From Roseomonas xinghualingensis (GTDB lineage Bacteria > Pseudomonadota > Alphaproteobacteria > Acetobacterales > Acetobacteraceae): DNA of 64,000 bases. Positions within the stretch are counted from its first letter, which is position 1, and every line of letters begins with the position of its first letter. Positions 58,635 to 64,000 of this stretch are shown here, piece by piece. The position numbers were made by a program, and so were the translations under genes. The notes beneath the pieces were generated by a model. It saw only the letters and a program-made list of their open reading frames with translations. It had not been told where the DNA came from and made no database searches. The DNA lies in assembly GCF_025791835.1 (NCBI RefSeq), contig NZ_JAOXLP010000018.1, positions 1 to 64,000 of the forward strand, given 5' to 3'.

Positions 58635-60044
58635 ATGGGTGAGGAAGTGCAGAAGCGGAACGCGTGGTGGACGGAGATGCGCGCGACGCTGCTCCTCGCC
58701 TGGCCCATGGCGCTGACCAACCTGTCGCAGATGGCGCTGCTGGCGACCGATTCCGCCTATCTCGGCCATTTATCGACCGAGGCGCTGGCGGCCGTGACCC
58801 TGTCCGGCACGCTGTTCTGGACCATGCTGGCGCCGGGCTTCGGCCTGTCCTTCGCCGCCGCCGCCATGCTGGCGCAGGAGCGCGGGCGGCGGATCGGCCA
58901 TGTGCGGAACATGCGGCGCAGCTTCCGTGCCGGGGCCTGGGCCGTGGTGCTGGGCTCGGTACCGGGGATGCTCCTGCTCTGGAATGGCGGGGCGGTGCTG
59001 CGGGCGCTGGGGCAGGATGCGGCATTGGCCGAACCGGCGCAGGATTTCCTCCGCTGCATGCTCTGGGGCATCCCGACCTTTGGTCTGTTCCTGATGCTTC
59101 GCGGCTTCATGGCGGCGATGGAGCGCCCCTGGCCGCCTCTGTTGATCGGGTTGCTGGCCGTGCCGCTGAACGCGCTGGTCGGCTGGGTGCTGATCTTCGG
59201 AAACCTGGGCGCGCCGGCGCTGGGCGTGCGTGGCGCGGGCATAGCGGGCGCGGTGGCGGATGGCTTCATCTGCCTCGCCCTGGCCCTGTTCATCGCGCGG
59301 GACCGGCGGCTGCGCCGCTACCGGCTCTTCGGCCGCATCTGGCGGATCGAGGTCGCGCGTCTGCTGAAGGTGCTTCGGCTCGGCATGCCCATCATGGCGC
59401 AGATGCTGCTGGAGATCGGCCTGTTCAGCGCCGTCGGCCTCGTCATGGGGGCCTTCGGCGCGCAGGCGGTCGCGGCCCATGCCATCGCTCTGCAGATCGC
59501 CAGCATCGCCTTCGCCGTACCGCTCGGCCTGGGCCAGGCCGCCACGGCACGGGTGGGGCTGGCGATCGGGGCAGGAAGGGCGCGCGCCGCCTGGCGGGCC
59601 GGATGGGTGGCGATCGCGCTTTCCATGGCCTTCATGGCCCCGATGGCGGCGCTGATGATCCTGGCCCCCACCCAGTTGGCTGGCATCTTCCTGGATGAGG
59701 CTGCCCCGGGCGCCGCGGAGACGGCGGCGCAGGCCGCGACGCTGCTCTTCCTCGCCGGCCTTTTCCAGCTCAGCGACGGGGTGCAGGTGACGGGTGCCGG
59801 CGCGCTGCGCGGCTTGCACGACACGCGGGTCCCCATGTGGATCGCAGCCATCGGATACTGGGCACTGGGCTTCACCGCAGCACTTGCCCTGGCCTTCCCG
59901 CTGGGCTTCGGTCCCCCCGGCATTTGGGCCGGGCTGGTGATCGGGCTGCTCGGCGTGGCGGTGGCCATGACCTGGCGCTGGGCGCGCCTCTCCCGCCGGG
60001 GTGGGTTGACGACCGGGCGGCGGCTTGCCCCCATCGCCGCATGA
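58635..60044 (+). CDS. MATE family efflux transporter (NorM-like)
   Basis: A protein of about 469 residues with 12 hydrophobic segments, a cation-coupled multidrug exporter. LLLAWPMALTNLSQMALLATDSAYLGHL is the characteristic start of the first helix pair, and LRLGMPIMAQMLLEIGLFSAVGLVMGAFG opens the second half. The ATG at 58635 is favoured because the family begins shortly before the first helix; an in-frame ATG lies at 58572. Its stop overlaps the thioesterase start (ATGA), so the two are coupled. Confidence 0.93.
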   Translation: MGEEVQKRNAWWTEMRATLLLAWPMALTNLSQMALLATDSAYLGHLSTEALAAVTLSGTLFWTMLAPGFGLSFAAAAMLAQERGRRIGHVRNMRRSFRAGAWAVVLGSVPGMLLLWNGGAVLRALGQDAALAEPAQDFLRCMLWGIPTFGLFLMLRGFMAAMERPWPPLLIGLLAVPLNALVGWVLIFGNLGAPALGVRGAGIAGAVADGFICLALALFIARDRRLRRYRLFGRIWRIEVARLLKVLRLGMPIMAQMLLEIGLFSAVGLVMGAFGAQAVAAHAIALQIASIAFAVPLGLGQAATARVGLAIGAGRARAAWRAGWVAIALSMAFMAPMAALMILAPTQLAGIFLDEAAPGAAETAAQAATLLFLAGLFQLSDGVQVTGAGALRGLHDTRVPMWIAAIGYWALGFTAALALAFPLGFGPPGIWAGLVIGLLGVAVAMTWRWARLSRRGGLTTGRRLAPIAA

Positions 60045-60472
60045 GCACCACACCAATCTGGAAGAAGTCCGTCACCCCCGAGGGCCTGGAGGCGCGGGCG
60101 GCCAACACGGCCATCACCCTTTTGGGCATCCGCATCACCGAGATCGGGCCTGACTACATCCGGGCCGTGATGCCCGTGGACCATCGCCATGTGCAGCCCT
60201 GGCGCGTGCTGCATGGCGGCGTGTCCGTCGTGGTGTCGGAGACGCTCGGCAGTGTCGCGGCCTATCTGGCGTCGCCGGAGGGCTTCCACGTCGTCGGCAT
60301 CGAGATCAACGCCAACCACATCGCCTCGGTGCCCGAAGGGCAGGAGGTCACGGCCGAATGCCGGCCGATGCACACCGGCCGCTCCACCCAGGTCTGGCAG
60401 ACCGAAATCCGCCGTGCCGATGGAAAGCTGGCCTGCGTGTCCCGCATCACCTGCGCCGTCCTGCCGGACTGA
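60041..60472 (+). CDS. PaaI-type hotdog thioesterase
   Basis: A 143-residue hotdog-fold thioesterase. NTAITLLGIRITEIGPDYIRAVMPVDHRHVQPWRVLHGGVSVVVSETLGSVAAYL holds the HGG motif and the Glu base. HVVGIEINANHIASVPEGQEV and THTGRSTQVW-like strands complete the fold. Family members hydrolyse aromatic or 1,4-dihydroxy-2-naphthoyl CoA esters. The start overlaps the MATE stop. The pairing with an exporter has no obvious biochemical reason. Confidence 0.9.
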   Translation: MSTTPIWKKSVTPEGLEARAANTAITLLGIRITEIGPDYIRAVMPVDHRHVQPWRVLHGGVSVVVSETLGSVAAYLASPEGFHVVGIEINANHIASVPEGQEVTAECRPMHTGRSTQVWQTEIRRADGKLACVSRITCAVLPD

Positions 60473-60573
60473 GCGGCCGCGACGCTCGTTACCGGTTGCT
60501 GACCGCGCCGGGCAGGAAACCGCGCAGGGGGAGGGCTGCGTTAATCGCAGACCCTACCGCGATGGAGGCGCGT

Positions 60574-61062
60574 ATGAGCAAACCCCTTTTCCTGGCTGCC
60601 ACCTTGGCTCTGTCCAGCGTGGCGGGCCTGGCCATGGCCCAGGCGCCGGCCCCTCCGGCCCCCGGTGCTCCTCCGCCGGCGCCCCAGGCCCAGCCTCCCG
60701 CTTCGCCGCCACCACCGCAGGCCCAGGCCCCCGCGCCTCCGCCGCCCGGTGGCCCGCGCGGTCCCGGTCCGGGATGGCGTGGCCCGCGTGGCCCAGGCGG
60801 CCCGGGTGGTCCAGGCGGCCCCGGCCCGATGTTCGGCTACTGGGGGCCTGGCATGGAGGGGCACGGCCCCATGCCAGGATGGCACCCTGGGATGATGATG
60901 CATGGGTGGCACCACGGCCAGTCTTCCCGCGGGGCGAGTTTCCACATTGAGCGCGGTCCGTTGGAAATCCACATCCGCTGCGCAGAGGATGAGGAGACCC
61001 GCGCCTGCGTGGAGGCTGCGGGCATCCTGCTGGATAAGGTGAACAGCCTGCCGCAGCGCTGA
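60574..61062 (+). CDS. exported Pro/Gly- and His/Met-rich protein
   Basis: A 162-residue protein. Residues 1-24 are a signal peptide (LFLAATLALSSVAGLAMAQA). Residues about 25-60 are Pro/Ala-rich with Pro runs, 60-85 are collagen-like Gly-Pro repeats, and 86-118 are rich in Met, His, Gly and Trp (GMEGHGPMPGWHPGMMMHGWH), which could bind copper or nickel. The C-terminal 40 residues (LEIHIRCAEDEETRACVEAAGILLDKV) form a small conserved domain with two Cys that is seen in other alphaproteobacterial envelope proteins. The ATG at 60574 has GGAGG upstream at good spacing; an earlier in-frame ATG at 60562 overlaps that site. Confidence 0.75.
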   Translation: MSKPLFLAATLALSSVAGLAMAQAPAPPAPGAPPPAPQAQPPASPPPPQAQAPAPPPPGGPRGPGPGWRGPRGPGGPGGPGGPGPMFGYWGPGMEGHGPMPGWHPGMMMHGWHHGQSSRGASFHIERGPLEIHIRCAEDEETRACVEAAGILLDKVNSLPQR

Positions 61063-61075
61063 GCGCCCAAAAGAA

Positions 61076-61100
61076 AAGGGCCACGCCCAGGCGCGGCCCT
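61076..61100 (+). terminator. hairpin terminator after the Pro/Gly-rich gene
   Basis: GGGCCACGCC and GGCGCGGCCC can pair with one mismatch around a 2-base loop, preceded by AAAAGAAAA. A second hairpin (GGCCGGGGGGA..TCCCAGCC) followed by TTTTCC lies about 30 bases further on. The region separates convergent genes. Confidence 0.6.
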
Positions 61101-61149
61101 CGATTCAGGAAACAAGGGCCGGGGGGAATGCCTCCCAGCCTTTTCCGTC

Positions 61150-62010
61150 TCAGCAGCCGCCTGGAACAGCCTCCAGCGTTTCCAGGCGCCCGTTTACCGA
61201 GAATTCGCCGAAATCCATGTTCAGCTCATCCGCCACGCCATTGGCGAAGTAGCGCAGCCCCACCTCGTAATCCGGGGAGGAGGCGCCGCCGCCATTGTTG
61301 TCCTTGCCGAAGAAGGCGATCCGCATGCGGCCGCTCTCCTGATTGGCCAGCAGCGGGAAACGGGGCTTGCCTTCGCCATCCTTGTTCCACTGGGAGAGGA
61401 TGGTGGTGCTTTCCTGCGCCCCGTCCTCGCTGGTGCCGTCCATCAGCGGAGCGTTGAGGATGCGTTGGGACGCGCGGCCGGCCGCGATGGCGCGGATCGT
61501 ATGGGCCATGGGCAGCAGCGTGCCGGGGGGCAGGGCCTCAGTCCGCGCGCTGGGCTGCTCATAGGTGGCGATGCCGCTGCCATCGGGCTGCAGCACGGCC
61601 TCGCCACTCAGCCGGTTGCTGACCGCCCCCTGCGTCATCTGCGTGAGCGAGAAGCGCAGGCGGCGCCCGTCCTTGCTCTCGAAGGTCGAGTAGTCGGAAG
61701 CGGTTTCGATCGCGCGCCCGTCGCGGTCCTGCAGGCGCATGCTCAGGCGCTGGCGGCTCGCCCAGCCATCGCAGGCATCCAGCACCTCGAAGAGCATCAC
61801 GCCCTCCGCGCGCGCCACGTCGGAATTGTCCCGCGCCTTGTCGAAGGTCAGGCGGTAGGCGGCCCGATGGGCGATCATAGCCTCCGCCCCCGGCATGGCG
61901 ACCGGGGACTGGGCAGCCGCCGGGGCGGCGGGCTGGGCGGGCGCCGGGCCGGTAAGGGCCAGGGCCGCGCCCATGGTGACGGTGGCGGCAAGGAGGGAGC
62001 GCAGGCGCAT
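61150..62010 (-). CDS. eipB: EipB/DUF1849 periplasmic envelope-integrity protein
   Basis: A 286-residue exported protein of the DUF1849 family, whose Brucella member EipB is a periplasmic beta-spiral protein needed for envelope integrity. The signal peptide ends near residue 26. IAHRAAYRLTFD, VLDACDGWASRQRLSMRLQDRDG, DYSTFESKDGRRLRFSLTQ and SPDYEVGLRYFANGVADELNMDFGEFSVNG are family features. Cys80 and the C-terminal Cys286 are the only cysteines in the mature protein and would form the disulfide known for EipB. The ATG at 62010 begins the signal peptide; an earlier in-frame start would add a basic stretch. Confidence 0.9.
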   Translation of the reverse strand: MRLRSLLAATVTMGAALALTGPAPAQPAAPAAAQSPVAMPGAEAMIAHRAAYRLTFDKARDNSDVARAEGVMLFEVLDACDGWASRQRLSMRLQDRDGRAIETASDYSTFESKDGRRLRFSLTQMTQGAVSNRLSGEAVLQPDGSGIATYEQPSARTEALPPGTLLPMAHTIRAIAAGRASQRILNAPLMDGTSEDGAQESTTILSQWNKDGEGKPRFPLLANQESGRMRIAFFGKDNNGGGASSPDYEVGLRYFANGVADELNMDFGEFSVNGRLETLEAVPGGC

Positions 62011-62038
62011 CGAGGAGCCTTTCCGGTTAGCCCCTGAC

Positions 62039-63868
62039 TTAGGCGCTCTTCGCCGCCGTTGCACCCTTCGCCGCGTCCTTCGCGGGAGGAAGGTCGGGCT
62101 TCAGGAAGAGTTCCTTCCAGCGGGAGGGCTCGACCGGCGCCGGAGCGCCCATCATCAGGTCCTCGGCCTGCTGGTTCAGGGGGAAGAGAGTGACCTCGCG
62201 GATGTTCGGCTCATCCGCCAGCAGCATCACAATCCGGTCAATGCCCGGAGCCGAGCCGCCATGGGGCGGGGCGCCGTAACGGAAGGCGTTCAGCATCCCG
62301 CCGAAGCGCTCCTCGACCTCCTCGGCCGTGTAGCCCGCGATCTCGAAGGCGCGGATCATGATGTCCGGGCGGTGGTTGCGGATGGCGCCCGAGGACAGCT
62401 CGATGCCGTTGCAGACGATGTCGTACTGGAAGGCCTTGATATCGAGCGGGTTCATGGAGTTCAGCGCCTCCAGCCCACCCTGCGGCATGGAGAAGGGGTT
62501 GTGGCTGAAGTCGATGCCGCCCGGCTTGTCCTCGTTTTCCTCATACATCGGGAAATCGACGATCCAGCAGAAGCGGAAGGCGTCCTTCTCGATCAGGTCC
62601 AGCTCATTGCCCAGGCGGGTGCGGACAGCGCCCGCGAACTTCTGGGCGTCCTCCTTCTTGCCGGCGGCGAAGAAGACGGCGTCGCCCGGGTTCAGCCCGC
62701 AGGCGGCGCGGATGGCCTCCACGCGGTCGGCCTCCAGGTTTTTGGCGATCGGGCCCTTGGGGCCGTCCGCCGCGAACTGGATGTAGCCCAGGCCGCCGGC
62801 GCCCTCGGCACGGGCCCATTCGTTCAGCTTGTCGAAGAAGCCGCGCGGCTTGTCGGCCGCACCGGGCGCCGGGATGGCGCGGATGATGCCACCCGAGGCC
62901 GCGATCTTCGCGAAAAGGCCGAAGCCCGAATTCGCGAAGTGCTGCGTCACATCCGTGATCTTGATCGGGTTCCGCAGGTCCGGCTTGTCCGAGCCGTATT
63001 CCAGCATCGCGGTGTCATAGGCGATGCGCGGGAAATGGCCCTCGTCCACGGCCTTCTTCGTGCCCGTGAAGTCCGCGAACTCGCGGAACACGCCGGCGAT
63101 CACCGGCTCGATCGCGGCGAAGACGTCTTCCTGCGTGACGAAGCTCATCTCGAAGTCGAGCTGATAGAACTCGCCCGGCGAACGGTCAGCGCGGGCGGCC
63201 TCGTCGCGAAAGCAGGGGGCGATCTGGAAATAGCGGTCGAAGCCCGCCACCATCGCCAGCTGCTTGAACATCTGCGGTGCCTGCGGCAGCGCGTAGAACT
63301 TGCCCGGATGCAGGCGGGAGGGGACGAGGAAGTCCCGCGCGCCCTCAGGGCTGGACGCCGTCAGCAGGGGCGTCTGGAATTCGGTGAAGCCCTGGTCGAT
63401 CATCCGGCGGCGGATGGAAGCGATCACGCCCGAGCGCAGCATCAGGTTGCGATGCTGCTTCTCCCGCCGGAGGTCGAGGAAGCGGTAGCGCAGCCGCAGT
63501 TCCTCGGGGAATTCCTGGTCGCCGGCCACCTGGATTGGCAGCACCTCGGCGGCGGACTGGACGGACAGCTCCGCCACGCGCAGCTCGATCTCACCCGTCG
63601 GCAGCTTCGGGTTGATGGTGGCGCCCTCACGCGCGACCACCTGGCCGGTGACGGTGACGACGCTCTCGGGGCGCAGGTTGTCCGCGGCCTCGAAGACCGG
63701 GGAGCCAGCCGGCACCACGCATTGGGTCAGACCGTAATGGTCGCGCAGGTCGATGAAGAGCAGACCGCCGTGGTCGCGCTTGCGGTGCACCCAGCCGGAG
63801 AGCCGGACGGTGCTGCCGGCATCGGCGGCGCGGAGGGCGCCGCAGGTGTGGGTACGATAGGCGTGCAT
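62039..63868 (-). CDS. aspS: aspartyl-tRNA synthetase
   Basis: A 609-residue class II synthetase charging tRNA-Asp, and possibly tRNA-Asn as in the non-discriminating bacterial type. An N-terminal OB-fold anticodon domain ([31 protein letters not shown]) is followed by motif 2 ([27 protein letters not shown]), a GAD insertion domain (residues about 300-420) typical of bacterial AspRS, and motif 3 ([14 protein letters not shown]). The C-terminus is Ala/Lys-rich. It reads toward eipB, with a 28-base gap. Confidence 0.97.
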   Translation of the reverse strand: MHAYRTHTCGALRAADAGSTVRLSGWVHRKRDHGGLLFIDLRDHYGLTQCVVPAGSPVFEAADNLRPESVVTVTGQVVAREGATINPKLPTGEIELRVAELSVQSAAEVLPIQVAGDQEFPEELRLRYRFLDLRREKQHRNLMLRSGVIASIRRRMIDQGFTEFQTPLLTASSPEGARDFLVPSRLHPGKFYALPQAPQMFKQLAMVAGFDRYFQIAPCFRDEAARADRSPGEFYQLDFEMSFVTQEDVFAAIEPVIAGVFREFADFTGTKKAVDEGHFPRIAYDTAMLEYGSDKPDLRNPIKITDVTQHFANSGFGLFAKIAASGGIIRAIPAPGAADKPRGFFDKLNEWARAEGAGGLGYIQFAADGPKGPIAKNLEADRVEAIRAACGLNPGDAVFFAAGKKEDAQKFAGAVRTRLGNELDLIEKDAFRFCWIVDFPMYEENEDKPGGIDFSHNPFSMPQGGLEALNSMNPLDIKAFQYDIVCNGIELSSGAIRNHRPDIMIRAFEIAGYTAEEVEERFGGMLNAFRYGAPPHGGSAPGIDRIVMLLADEPNIREVTLFPLNQQAEDLMMGAPAPVEPSRWKELFLKPDLPPAKDAAKGATAAKSA

Positions 63869-63947
63869 GGGGCAGGGACCCTGGGTCTGGTCTTGTTCGG
63901 GGCGGCAAGAGGGGCAGGCAGCCCCCCACTGTCAACCCCGAACCCCT

Positions 63948-64000
63948 TCAGGCGCGGCCCGCCGTGTCCACCAGCAGCAGCGGATCGACCTTCAGTTTGG
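63948..64000 (-). CDS. 3' end of an unidentified gene upstream of aspS
   Basis: The last 16 codons of a minus-strand frame that is open to the window edge: it ends KLKVDPLLLVDTAGRA and stops at 63948. Codon use fits the neighbours, but the fragment is too short to name. Its direction matches aspS, which starts 79 bases later. Confidence 0.45.
   Translation of the reverse strand, partial: KLKVDPLLLVDTAGRA

Overview
The window is about 64 kb of GC-rich chromosomal DNA, densely coding on both strands. It has no rRNA, tRNA, CRISPR array, insertion sequence or phage gene that I can recognise. The gene families point to an alphaproteobacterium, most plausibly a Roseomonas-like member of the Acetobacteraceae: a DUF1849/EipB envelope protein next to aspS, tripartite-tricarboxylate (Bug) and peptide-type binding proteins without permeases, an HWE histidine kinase, and a PutA lacking its own DNA-binding domain. 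The taxonomy is inferred from gene content; I could not run a search.

Layout. 0.2-2.4 kb: a NYN-LOTUS protein and a DUF2848/cupin pair. 2.9-5.3 kb: a galactofuranose pair (glycosyltransferase, glf). 5.3-8.8 kb: a stress group of Mn catalase, two DUF892 ferritin-like proteins and a DUF4142 lipoprotein. 9.0-13.4 kb: an Lrp-type regulator divergent from putA. 13.7-18.4 kb: an orphan binding protein, an orphan xanthine-dehydrogenase-type large subunit and a MarR regulator. 18.5-23.9 kb: aromatic metabolism (FAD monooxygenase, DHCW cupin, Lrp regulator, hppD, glutathionyl-hydroquinone reductase, NIPSNAP). 24-28.7 kb: an SDR with a membrane segment and a long 11-residue repeat tail, then a phospholipase D-VTT fusion overlapping an endonuclease/phosphatase-family gene. 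28.9-32.7 kb: a twice-frameshifted 2-hydroxyacid dehydrogenase, an IlvD/Edd dehydratase, and a MOSC/Lrp pair. 32.8-37.3 kb: DUF6356, an NTF2-like protein with a Cys-Gly tail, an ABC-F ATPase, nhaA with a structured leader, and ndk. 37.4-44.3 kb: a Bug binding protein, two SDRs flanking a zinc alcohol dehydrogenase, and ligD. 44.3-50.7 kb: four flavin or aldehyde oxidoreductases in a close-packed run, and an isocitrate/isopropylmalate-type dehydrogenase. 50.8-56.5 kb: HWE kinase, a peptide-type binding protein behind a TPP riboswitch, a small lipoprotein, a PAS protein and an SDR. 56.6-64 kb: FAH-family enzyme, alpha/beta hydrolase, MATE pump with thioesterase, a His/Met/Pro/Gly-rich exported protein, EipB, aspS and the end of one more gene.

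Several modules fit tolerance of oxidative, desiccation or quinone stress: Mn catalase with ferritin-like proteins, LigD, the LEA-like hendecad SDR, the hydroquinone reductase beside hppD, and zinc alcohol dehydrogenase with SDRs. The observations most worth a second look are the TPP riboswitch in front of a DppA-like binding protein (54.4 kb), the SDR with 14 tandem 11-residue repeats (24.0-24.5 kb), the pseudoknot-capable leader of nhaA (35.5 kb), the Cys-Gly tail (33.1 kb), and the doubly frameshifted dehydrogenase (28.9-29.9 kb).
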